The notes below the pieces were generated by a model. It saw nothing but the letters and a program-made list of their open reading frames with translations. It made no database searches and was not told the DNA's origin. Positions 1 through 8,312 of a DNA stretch of 64,000 nt are shown here, piece after piece. The stretch's first letter is position 1, and every line of letters starts with the position of its first letter. The DNA comes from Acidobacteriota bacterium (GTDB lineage Bacteria > Acidobacteriota > Thermoanaerobaculia > Multivoradales > Multivoraceae). The position numbers were made by a program, and so were the translations under genes. The stretch spans positions 2,323,778 through 2,387,777 of the forward strand of contig JAPOWR010000001.1 in assembly GCA_026707545.1 (NCBI GenBank), in the 5' to 3' direction.

Positions 1-1206
1 GATTCCTCCGCCCAGAGTTCGATGGAACGCATGCTCAGACAGTTCCGAGAGGCGAACTGCACGATTCAGGCAGTCGACGTCAGCGGTCAGATCGCCGGCG
101 AGGCACGGAGCAAGCGCGCTTCCCTGCTTCAGATGGCGAACGACACGGGCGGCGAGATGTTCTCGAACTTCACGAACCTGGGAGACGCGATGGCCGAGAT
201 GCTGGAGCGCACCAGCGTCACCTATCTGCTCGCCTTCCAACCCGACGACCTCAAGCAGGACGGCAAGTTCCGCCGTCTGCGGGTGCGGCTCAAGGATGCT
301 CCCCGCGGTACGCGGGTCGTCCACCGTCCCGGCTACTACCCGCCCAGGGCCTACGAGCAGACGAGCCAGTTCGAGCGCGCGCTGGGCTCGGCCCAGGCCG
401 TGATGGGGGGCGTCGAGACCGGCGACATCGACGCCGCTGTTCTGGCCACAGGGTTTCCCGCCGACAGCGGCAAGCCGTACGCCCCGGTCCTGATCACGGC
501 CCGCGGCCAGGATCTCCTGGCCGGCCTGGAAGACGACGTGCTGCCGATCGAGATCTACGCCTATGCGCTGGACGAGAACGGCGTCGTGCGCGACTTCTTC
601 TCGACCCGCATGGGCCTCGATCTGGCGCAGGCCGGGGCCGCCATCCGCCAGAGCGGGATCAAGTACTGGGGGCACTTCGACATCGACCCTGGCGTCTACT
701 CGGTGCGGGTCCTGCTGCGCAACGACGTCACCGGGCGACGGGCGCTGGCGACCGCCGTCCTCGAGGTGCCCGGCGATGGCACCGTCCTGCAACCGCCCCT
801 CTTCCCGGAACCGCCGACGAAGTGGCTCCTGCTGCGGGAGGACGCGTCCGAGCAACGGCAGGACGTCGCCTTCCCCTTCCTGCTGGACGGCGCGCCATTC
901 ATCCCGGCCGCCCGACCCGAAGTCAGCCGCGGCGGCGAAGCCCAGATCAGCCTCGTCGCGATGAACCTGGCGGCGGGCGCCGTCTCGGTCCGCGCGCAGG
1001 TCTTCGGGGCGAACGGAGAGAGCATCGCCGGCGGCGGTGAGGTCGTGCTGGAAGCGAACCAGGCGAACGGCGGCGCCCTCTCCCGGCTAAACGGGAAGTT
1101 CCTCGCCGCGAAGAAGCTCGACCCGGGCGACTACACGCTGGTCGTCACCGTGACCGACTCGGCGAACGGACAGCACTCGTCCTCGACGTCGATCCGGGTG
1201 CTGTAG
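1..1206 (+). CDS. VWFA-related domain protein, C-terminal part (5' end outside window)
   Basis: The frame is open from base 1, so the true start lies upstream. The visible part begins in the last third of a von Willebrand A-like fold (TGGEMFSNFTNLGDAMAEM) and continues with TYLLAFQPDD and a basic stretch ending RPGYYPP. That order is typical of the VWFA-related proteins described from Acidobacteria (TIGR03436-type). About 270 residues of beta-rich sequence without recognisable motifs follow. The family is exported and of unknown molecular function. It is convergent with the metalloprotease gene on its right. A second, full-length relative lies at 6435-8258. The family call is fairly safe; no specific role can be given. 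Confidence 0.8.
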   Translation, partial: DSSAQSSMERMLRQFREANCTIQAVDVSGQIAGEARSKRASLLQMANDTGGEMFSNFTNLGDAMAEMLERTSVTYLLAFQPDDLKQDGKFRRLRVRLKDAPRGTRVVHRPGYYPPRAYEQTSQFERALGSAQAVMGGVETGDIDAAVLATGFPADSGKPYAPVLITARGQDLLAGLEDDVLPIEIYAYALDENGVVRDFFSTRMGLDLAQAGAAIRQSGIKYWGHFDIDPGVYSVRVLLRNDVTGRRALATAVLEVPGDGTVLQPPLFPEPPTKWLLLREDASEQRQDVAFPFLLDGAPFIPAARPEVSRGGEAQISLVAMNLAAGAVSVRAQVFGANGESIAGGGEVVLEANQANGGALSRLNGKFLAAKKLDPGDYTLVVTVTDSANGQHSSSTSIRVL

Positions 1207-1275
1207 GCCGCCGGGATTTCGCGCTGAGGCGGGTGTCAGTGAGCTGGCCTTCCGGTCGGCTCCGCCTGGCGGCTG

Positions 1276-3810
1276 CTACGGACCGCAGAACGCCATCAGG
1301 TCGCTCGCCGCGGCCGCGGTCTTGCGGAAGGGGTTGCTGTTCGTCCACGGCGCCCCGCCATCCGGCGGACGGACCTCGATGTTGAACGCCAGGTCCGTCA
1401 CCGGCGCGACGAACACCCACCGGCCGCATCTTCCGGGGGGCGGTTGCAGGACCTTGATCAGCACCTCGGCGTTGTTGCGGTCGAAGAAGTAGAGCACCGC
1501 CGACTGCTCGGAGTCCAGACCGTAGTCCCTTGCTCCAACGATCTCCGGTTCGCCGTCCTTGAGGAACTCGACGCACATCGCGACCTCGTAGCCGCCCTTG
1601 AGCGTGACGACCGGTTGCGGTTCGCAGTCCGAAAGCTCGTTCGTCCCGAGCGCCTGGCGCACGGAGGCCGGCCGGAAGCCGGCCTCGACCAGGTCAACGC
1701 CCGCCGCCGCCGAGCCCGCGGAACCCGCCATCGTGACGGCGCCGGGCTCGCAGGGAAAGTGCTTCAACGCACTCGCAGTTGAGGCATTGCCGTCGCCGCG
1801 CGGATTCCTGTGCTCCCAGAACCTGTCGGTCCCCACTTCGTCGATCCGCAGATTGAAGGCCAGCGTCGTGACCGGAGCGACGTACACCCAGATGTAGTCG
1901 CTGATCCTGCAGGTGTCCAGCACCTTGACCAGCACTTCCGCGTTGTCCCGGTCAAAGAAGTACAGGATGCCCGACTCCCGGGACTCGAGGTTGTAGTTCT
2001 TGGCGTCCTCCTTGACGAGTTCTCCCTCGCCGTTCCGGTACTCCACGCACATGCTCACCGTGTAGCCGTGGTCGAACGTGATCAGCGGCTCGCTCGGCAC
2101 GCAGTCCGTGAACTCCGCCGAAGGCAGCACGATGGTCACCACGTTGCTCGGGGAACGGCCGGCGTCATTGAACGACCGCACCCGGAACTCGTAGCGCCCG
2201 CCCGGAGTCAACCCCGTCACGTCGGCGGTCGCGGTGTTGGCCGGCACGGTCGAAACGGTCCGCCAGCCGCTGCCGGCTTGGCGGAGCTGGACCTCGAAGC
2301 CCGTCTCGTCATCGGACCGGTCGACCCAACTCAGGCGGACGCTGGTGGGTCCCGTCGTCATTCCGGTCAGGTTGCCCGGCGCGGTCGGTCCGGTTCCCGG
2401 CGGAGGCGGAGGTTCCGGATCGGGATCCGGATCCGGATCGGGTCCGGATCCTCCAGGCAGCGAGTCGCTCAAGCGCACCGCCAAGCCGATCGTGCTCCGA
2501 ACAGCCCGCTCGTTCTCCCGCTCGCCGGCGACCCCGAACGTCACCTGCCGGCCGCTGATTCTCGGCTGAACCCGCACGGTCGAAAACCACGGCTCCACTT
2601 CTCTGCTGCCGTAGCTCATGATCGTGGCCTTGTCAGGCGGGTTCGGAGCCGACCCACTGAACCACGTGTGCCCGAACGCGTAGGGCGCGATCATCGCGTT
2701 GTTTCGCCGGTCCGGATTCGAGAAGTAAGCACCGGCGTTCGCAGGATCGTGGTGCGCGCCCAAGTTGTGGCCGACCTCGTGAGCGAAGGTCCCGTCACCG
2801 CAGTCCTGCATCACCGTCAGGCCGTAGCCTTCCGGCGAGAAGGACGCCGCCGTGTGGCGCTTCTCGAGCAAGTAAGCGTTTCCGCAGACATCGTTGACCT
2901 CAGAGGTCACGAAGATGTGAACCAGGTCCGCGCGGTGCTCGGCCCGCAGCGCCTGCACTTCCTGATTGTTGCGGAGCCTGCGAAGCACCGCATTGCCCAC
3001 GCGTGAGATGGCCAGCGAAGCCGGAGCCTGTTCGTGATGCACCAACTGGGCGACCACGTCCAACTGCCCGTTTCGGAACACCGTGTTCAGGTAGTCGATC
3101 GATGCCTGCACGGGGGCGTCCACCGAGCCGTCGCGGGCCTCGTAGCGCTGGCGGGCCGCCTCGCTGTAGACGATCAGAATGTCGAGGTGGTTGTGGCTCG
3201 ACGCCTGAACGACGCGCTCCGGATCATCGCTGCGCTGCGCCTCGATCGCGGCCACCGGCAACGGCCGGTCCGGGGACATTCCTCCAGGGCAGTACTCCTC
3301 CTTCGGCCTGCGCGCCATTGTGGTCCGATCCTCGATCCGGCCACGACCGTCCGGCCGGGCCGAAATGCGGTACTTCGCGCCGCCCGGCACGCCGAAGTGG
3401 CCGGCCAGGTGGTCGTTGACGATCGTGAAGACGACGCTCTCGTAGTCCGAGCCGGCAACCTTGCCCGCCCACATCGCATCGCCGCCGCCACGGTCCTCGA
3501 AGACGCTCAGTTCGGCCACCAGCAGGCGGCCGTCGGGTACCTCCACTTCCAGGCGCCCCGGAGCGGACCGGATGAGGTCGAGGTCGAGTTGGACCGCATA
3601 CGGCACGACGCCCTCGTCCACCACCACCGGGTCGACGACCATGGGCCCGAGGTCCAGCAGGCGCTGAGCCTGGCCGCTCGCGTCCGTAGACAGCAGGAAG
3701 AGCCAGAGCGGCAGGAACCGCCATCGTCGAGACACGGCCCGGCCCGGGGAAGCCCGGGGCGGGACCAATGGAGAACCGACCATGCAGACGGGCGTAGCGA
3801 CCAGCGGCAT
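1276..3810 (-). CDS. Secreted reprolysin-like zinc metalloprotease with FnIII and repeated C-terminal modules (copy 1)
   Basis: 844 residues if started at the ATG at 3810, which follows a GAGG and lies 8 bp after the upstream gene; ATG 3783 is possible. A signal peptide (RRWRFLPLWLFLLS core, ending near AQ) precedes a propeptide-like region. The catalytic domain has the metzincin site HExxHxxGxxHD at residues 344-355 (H344, E345, H348, H354, D355) and a Met-turn at about M398 (IMSYGS). A Gly/Pro/Asp linker (repeated DP, encoded by TCCGGA/GGATCC repeats at 2414-2451) leads to a fibronectin III domain at about 475-560. Two copies of a module with LYFFDR(D/N)NAEVL(V/I)KVL follow. Substrate unknown. 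It is a tandem paralogue of the next gene. Confidence 0.88.
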   Translation of the reverse strand: MPLVATPVCMVGSPLVPPRASPGRAVSRRWRFLPLWLFLLSTDASGQAQRLLDLGPMVVDPVVVDEGVVPYAVQLDLDLIRSAPGRLEVEVPDGRLLVAELSVFEDRGGGDAMWAGKVAGSDYESVVFTIVNDHLAGHFGVPGGAKYRISARPDGRGRIEDRTTMARRPKEEYCPGGMSPDRPLPVAAIEAQRSDDPERVVQASSHNHLDILIVYSEAARQRYEARDGSVDAPVQASIDYLNTVFRNGQLDVVAQLVHHEQAPASLAISRVGNAVLRRLRNNQEVQALRAEHRADLVHIFVTSEVNDVCGNAYLLEKRHTAASFSPEGYGLTVMQDCGDGTFAHEVGHNLGAHHDPANAGAYFSNPDRRNNAMIAPYAFGHTWFSGSAPNPPDKATIMSYGSREVEPWFSTVRVQPRISGRQVTFGVAGERENERAVRSTIGLAVRLSDSLPGGSGPDPDPDPDPEPPPPPGTGPTAPGNLTGMTTGPTSVRLSWVDRSDDETGFEVQLRQAGSGWRTVSTVPANTATADVTGLTPGGRYEFRVRSFNDAGRSPSNVVTIVLPSAEFTDCVPSEPLITFDHGYTVSMCVEYRNGEGELVKEDAKNYNLESRESGILYFFDRDNAEVLVKVLDTCRISDYIWVYVAPVTTLAFNLRIDEVGTDRFWEHRNPRGDGNASTASALKHFPCEPGAVTMAGSAGSAAAGVDLVEAGFRPASVRQALGTNELSDCEPQPVVTLKGGYEVAMCVEFLKDGEPEIVGARDYGLDSEQSAVLYFFDRNNAEVLIKVLQPPPGRCGRWVFVAPVTDLAFNIEVRPPDGGAPWTNSNPFRKTAAAASDLMAFCGP

Positions 3811-3818
3811 GGACCTCG

Positions 3819-6392
3819 TTACGGCTCGCAGGCGAACGCCACGATGTCGCTCTTCGCCGCGGCAGTCCGGTTGAGGCGGTTCTCGTGCGTCCAGGGCTTG
3901 CCGCCGCCGGGCGGCTCGATCGAGAGGTTGAACGCCAGGGTCGTCACCGGCGCCACGAACACCCAGCGGTGGCCGTTGATCCTGCAGCCGTCCAGCACCT
4001 TGATCAGCACTTCCGCGTTGTCGCGGTCGAAGAAGTAGAGGATGGCCGACTGCTCCGAGTCCAGCTCGTAGTCCCGGACCACCTCCACCACCGTCTCGCC
4101 GTTCCTGATGTGCTCGACGCACATGTTGACCGTGTAGCCGCCGCGGAGGGTCCGCACCGGCTGCGGCTCGCACTCCGCCTCTCCCCCGGCGGTTATCGGC
4201 AGGGACACCGTGACCGGAGACCGCGGCGCAGGGTCGACCACCGCCGACGCCGGGGATGGAGCGGGCGAGAGCGGGAAGCCCGCGTCGACGAGGTCCACTC
4301 CGGCAGTGCCATCGCTGGCATCGCCGTCATCCGCAACCGTCGCGGCCGAAGCAGCCGGACCGCAGGGGAAGGCCTCGATGTTGCTTTCCGTCGTCGCTGT
4401 GACGCCGCCGCGCGGGTTCCGGTGTTCCCACCGCTCCCCCGTCGCCGTCTCGTCCACGTAGAGATTGAACGCCAGCGTCGTCACCGGCGCCACGAACACC
4501 CAGCGGTGGTTATTGATCCTGCAGGCGTCGAGCACCTTGATCAGCACCTCCGAGTTGTCCCGGTCGAAGAAGTAGAGAAGACCCGACTCGGCCGAATCGA
4601 GGCCGTAGTCGACCGCGTCGGCCTGCACCGTCTCGCCGTCCTTCTCGTACTCGATGCACATGCTCACGCTGTACCCGTGGTCGAAGACGATCTGCGGAGC
4701 CGTCGGCACGCAATCGGTGAACTCCGCCGAAGGCAGCACGATGGTCACCACGTTGCTCGGGGAACGGCCGGCGTCGTTGAACGACCGCACCCGGAACTCG
4801 TAGCGCCCGCCGGAGGCCAGTCCGGCGACATCGGCGCTCGTGCTGTTCGCCGGCAGGGTCGAAACCGTCCGCCAGCCGCTGCCGGCCTGCCGGAGCTGGA
4901 CCTCGAAGCCGGTCTCGTCGTCCGACCGGTCCACCCAGCTCAGGCGGACGCTGGTGGGTCCGGTCGAGGTGCCGGTCAGGTTGCCCGGCGCCGTCGGTCC
5001 GGTTCCCGGCGGTGGGGGCGGCTCCGGATCGGGATCCGGATCCGGATCGGGTCCGGACCCTCCAGGCAGCGAGTCGCTCAAGCGCACCGCCAGACCGATC
5101 GTGCCCCGAACAGCCCGCTCGTTCTCCCGCTCGCCGGCGACACCAAGCGTCACCTGCCGGCCGCCGATTCTCGGCTGAACCCGAACGGTGGAGAACCACG
5201 GCTCCACTTCCCCGCTGCCGTAGCTCATGATCGTGTCCTTGTCCGGCGGGTTCGGAGACGATCCACTGAACCAGGTGTGCCCGAAGGCGTAGGGTGCGAC
5301 CAAGTTGTTGTTCCGGCAATCCGCATCTTCGAAACACCCGCTGGCATTCGGTGGATCGTGATGCCCGCCCAGGTTGTGGCCGACCTCGTGGGCGAAGGTC
5401 TCGTCTCCGCAACCCTGCATCACCGTCAGGCCGTAGCCGTCCGGCGAGAAGGATGCCGCCGTATCGCCCTTCGCAAGAAGGTGGGCAATACCGCAGACGT
5501 CGGTAACCTCAGCGGTCACGAAGATGTGAACCAGGTCCGCCTGATGCTCGGCGCGCAGCGCCTGCACTTCCTGATTGTTGCGGAGCCTGCCCAGTACCTG
5601 ACCACCCGAACTCGAGATCGTCAGCGAGGCCGGAGCCTGTTCGTGATGCACCAACTGGGCGACCACATCCAGATCGCCATTGCGGAACACCGTGTTCAGG
5701 TAGTCGATCGATGCCTGCACGGGAGCGTCCACCGAGCCGTCGCGGGCCTCGTAGCGCTGGCGGGCCGCCTCGCTGTAGACGATCAGCATGTCGAGATGGT
5801 TGTGGTTCGATGCCTGGACCATCCGCTCCGGATCGCCCGTCCGCTGCGCCTCGATCGCGGCTTCCGGTAACGGCCGGCCCGGAGTCACGCCCCCGGGGCA
5901 GAACTCCTCCTTCGGCTTGCGCGTCATCGTCGACATGTTCTCGATCCGCCCGCGTCCGTCGGGCCGGGCCGAGATGCGGTACTTCGCGCCGCCCGGAACG
6001 CCGAACTGGCCCACCAGGTGGTCGTTCACGACCGTGAACACAACGCTCTCGTAATCCGAGCCGACGACCCGGCCGGCCCACATCGCGTCGCCGCCGCCAC
6101 GATCCTCGAAGACGCTCAACTCGGCAACCATCAACCCGCCGTCCGGCGCCGGTACTTCCAGGCGCTGCGGAGCGGAACGAACGAGGTCGATGTCGAGGTC
6201 GACCGCGTAGGGCACGACACCCGGTTCCGCCACCGCCGGGTCGACGATGACGGGGCCCAGGTCCAGTAAACGCTGCGCCTCGACGTTCGCGCCGGGTAGC
6301 AGCAGGAAGAGACAAAGCGGCAGCAAACCCCACCGCCTGGAAACGGCCGGGACCGGGAAGCACCCGAACCGGCCCGAACGAGAAATAGTCAT
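3819..6392 (-). CDS. Secreted reprolysin-like zinc metalloprotease with FnIII and repeated C-terminal modules (copy 2)
   Basis: 857 residues, tandem paralogue of 1276-3810 and near-identical over long stretches. The signal peptide (RRWGLLPLCLFLLLPG, then EAQ) is followed by the zinc site HEVGHNLGGHHD at 335-346 (H335, E336, H339, H345, D346). Next come a cysteine-containing insert (SGCFEDADC) absent from copy 1, an IMSYGSG Met-turn, an Asp-Pro repeat linker (DNA repeat 5023-5058) and FnIII. Two C-terminal modules contain GY(S/T)V(S/N)MC(I/V)E and YFFDRDN(S/A)EVLIKVLD(A/G)CRIN(N/G)HRWVFVAPVTTLAFNL. Probably extracellular or cell-surface proteolysis. The 8-bp gap to the downstream start suggests one transcript with copy 1. 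Confidence 0.9.
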   Translation of the reverse strand: MTISRSGRFGCFPVPAVSRRWGLLPLCLFLLLPGANVEAQRLLDLGPVIVDPAVAEPGVVPYAVDLDIDLVRSAPQRLEVPAPDGGLMVAELSVFEDRGGGDAMWAGRVVGSDYESVVFTVVNDHLVGQFGVPGGAKYRISARPDGRGRIENMSTMTRKPKEEFCPGGVTPGRPLPEAAIEAQRTGDPERMVQASNHNHLDMLIVYSEAARQRYEARDGSVDAPVQASIDYLNTVFRNGDLDVVAQLVHHEQAPASLTISSSGGQVLGRLRNNQEVQALRAEHQADLVHIFVTAEVTDVCGIAHLLAKGDTAASFSPDGYGLTVMQGCGDETFAHEVGHNLGGHHDPPNASGCFEDADCRNNNLVAPYAFGHTWFSGSSPNPPDKDTIMSYGSGEVEPWFSTVRVQPRIGGRQVTLGVAGERENERAVRGTIGLAVRLSDSLPGGSGPDPDPDPDPEPPPPPGTGPTAPGNLTGTSTGPTSVRLSWVDRSDDETGFEVQLRQAGSGWRTVSTLPANSTSADVAGLASGGRYEFRVRSFNDAGRSPSNVVTIVLPSAEFTDCVPTAPQIVFDHGYSVSMCIEYEKDGETVQADAVDYGLDSAESGLLYFFDRDNSEVLIKVLDACRINNHRWVFVAPVTTLAFNLYVDETATGERWEHRNPRGGVTATTESNIEAFPCGPAASAATVADDGDASDGTAGVDLVDAGFPLSPAPSPASAVVDPAPRSPVTVSLPITAGGEAECEPQPVRTLRGGYTVNMCVEHIRNGETVVEVVRDYELDSEQSAILYFFDRDNAEVLIKVLDGCRINGHRWVFVAPVTTLAFNLSIEPPGGGKPWTHENRLNRTAAAKSDIVAFACEP

Positions 6393-6434
6393 GAAACCAC
6401 TATAGCGGCCGGTCTGGCCGCCGCGTGGCTTGCT

Positions 6435-8258
6435 TCAACGAACGTTGACGCCGCCCCTCAGGAAGGACTGACGGCCGCCGACATCGTCCCGCAGACCGAT
6501 CCCCAGGTCGTGGTAGCCGCTCTCCATCGTGAGTTCGAGACCGTAGCGCCAGGTCGCGCCCTCGATCTCGGCCAGGCGGTCCTCCGGCACCGCGATGTTC
6601 AGCTCCGTCCGCTGCGGTGCGGTCGAGTGGTCCTTGTCGTCCCGAGCCGCCATCCAGAGCTGGATGCGGCCGTGGTGAACGCCGTTACGCGGGATGAGCG
6701 TCAGGTCCTCCCAAGCCACTTCGATGACCAGGGGAACATCGTAGTTCCCGTCGGGCCGACGCTTCGGCGGCAGGTTGTGAAGCCGGACGCCCAGGGGATT
6801 CTCCAGCATGTTCAGGTTGAGCGCGGACAGCGTCCCCTCGATCATCCGCGATTCGAGGGTCTTGTCCCGGTAGCCGTTCCGGTGGCGAACCTCCGCCCCC
6901 CGGGGCTTGTTCTTCCAGATCACCTCGATCCGGTGGTAGGCGCCCTCGCCGGCCAGGTCCGGCATGTAGCCCAGGGCGTAGTAGTTGCGGAAGTCGGCGG
7001 CGATCCGAAGCAGCTCGGGCATCACCCGGTTCGCGTTGACGATCGCCCGGCCGCCCGTTTCTTCCGCCATCAACTGCAGCGGACTCTGGAGGTTCGTCCG
7101 GGCGATCGTGTCGATCTGGGCCATCTGGCCGGGCAGTCCGGCGACCTGGCTGTCGACCGTGCCCTGGGAATAGACGGTCAACCCCCGCGCGTCGATCGCG
7201 TAGAAGCTCGCCCGGTTCGCGTTCGCCGACGCGGCGAGCTGCTGGAAACGGCGCGACATGTCGTACTCGGTCATCTCAATCAGCGAAACCGCCTGTTCGT
7301 AGACGCCGTGGAGAAAGTAAAAGATGTCCTCCGCCGCGATCATCGGAATGCCGTCGGCGACATAGACGATCGCCTTGCGTCCCGGCGCGGCGGACAGGTT
7401 CTCGACCAGCCGCATCAGGCCGTCGATCGCCATGTTCGTCTCGTTCCGCACCGAGCCCGCGTAGTTGATCAACTGTTCGCGGGCCAGCGCCGCTCCGCCG
7501 CCAATCAAGCCGCCCCGGCGCGCCGCCTCGATCCGGCGCTCGCTGTCCGTCCGGTTCTCGATCTCCGTGTTCACGTCGTTGATCACCTCGAACAGATCGC
7601 GGCGCTCGCTGTTGCGGTGCACGCGCTGGCCGGTGAGTTCCTCGAGTTCGAGCAGCGCCCGCCACACCAGGTTCCGGTCGTTCGTGAACGGCATCCGCAG
7701 GTTCAGGTAGCGGTCGAAGCTCGCGAGCATGATCCGGTCCTCGGGCCTCAGGTGCTCGCGGATGAACGCCCGCAGCTCGCGCATCACGCGGTTGCGGTTC
7801 GGCGGCGTCAGGTTCAGGTTGTCGATGTAGATGACGACATGGAGCGCCTGCTCCGGCGGCACGGCCGCCGGCTGCCGCGCCGCCGCCTCCCGTGCGAGCG
7901 GATCCTCGGGCGGCGGTGGCGACAGGGGCTCCGCCGTCAGTTCGCCGCCGCGGCGCACCAGGAGGTCATCGCCCTGCTGCTCCACGGCGTAGAAGTTGCT
8001 GATCGGCACCGGCCGTCCATCCACCCGGAGTTCGAAGTCCTCGGGGCCCAGGCCCAGCACCGGCTTTCCCTCGGAGTCGGTGACGTAGACGTCGACGTTC
8101 ACGACTTCGACGTTGACGACCTCGACGAACCCGGCACCCGAGGGCGATCGCGGTTCTCCGGGTTGGGAGACCGCGGGAAGCGCGACGGCCAGCCCGGAAA
8201 GCACGGCCGCGAGCTGGTTGATCCAGCGACGGATCGCGGTGGAGTCCGCAATGGTCAT
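6435..8258 (-). CDS. VWFA-related domain protein (TIGR03436-type)
   Basis: 607 residues. An N-terminal hydrophobic segment (LAAVLSGLAVALPAVS) looks like a signal peptide. It is followed by VDVYVTDSEGKPVLGLGPEDFELRVDG, the usual beta-sandwich opening of the family. The VWA-like fold follows, with YIDNLNLTPPNRNRV in the metal-site region and AIVYVADGI in the core, then TGGRA and a YALGYMPD strand. The last ~130 residues are beta-rich. Exported; family function unknown. The leader between 8259 and 8274 can pair as GCGGT/ACCGC, and no strong ribosome-binding site is visible. It sits between the metalloproteases and the sulfatase-TPR gene, all on the same strand. Confidence 0.87.
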   Translation of the reverse strand: MTIADSTAIRRWINQLAAVLSGLAVALPAVSQPGEPRSPSGAGFVEVVNVEVVNVDVYVTDSEGKPVLGLGPEDFELRVDGRPVPISNFYAVEQQGDDLLVRRGGELTAEPLSPPPPEDPLAREAAARQPAAVPPEQALHVVIYIDNLNLTPPNRNRVMRELRAFIREHLRPEDRIMLASFDRYLNLRMPFTNDRNLVWRALLELEELTGQRVHRNSERRDLFEVINDVNTEIENRTDSERRIEAARRGGLIGGGAALAREQLINYAGSVRNETNMAIDGLMRLVENLSAAPGRKAIVYVADGIPMIAAEDIFYFLHGVYEQAVSLIEMTEYDMSRRFQQLAASANANRASFYAIDARGLTVYSQGTVDSQVAGLPGQMAQIDTIARTNLQSPLQLMAEETGGRAIVNANRVMPELLRIAADFRNYYALGYMPDLAGEGAYHRIEVIWKNKPRGAEVRHRNGYRDKTLESRMIEGTLSALNLNMLENPLGVRLHNLPPKRRPDGNYDVPLVIEVAWEDLTLIPRNGVHHGRIQLWMAARDDKDHSTAPQRTELNIAVPEDRLAEIEGATWRYGLELTMESGYHDLGIGLRDDVGGRQSFLRGGVNVR

Positions 8259-8312
8259 GCGGTGAGCCTACCGCTTTACGTTGGCGCACCCGCTTTTTCC
8301 GGCCGCAAGCTC

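Noticed and set aside
2414..2451. GGATCC/TCCGGA tandem repeat as regulatory or recombination element.
   Set aside because: It is in frame, encodes the Asp-Pro linker and occurs at the same place in the paralogue.
3885..5870. Long plus-strand frame antisense to the metalloprotease copy 2.
   Set aside because: Its sequence mirrors the real gene and includes no start signal or family motif; the minus-strand gene has HExxH, FnIII and a signal peptide.
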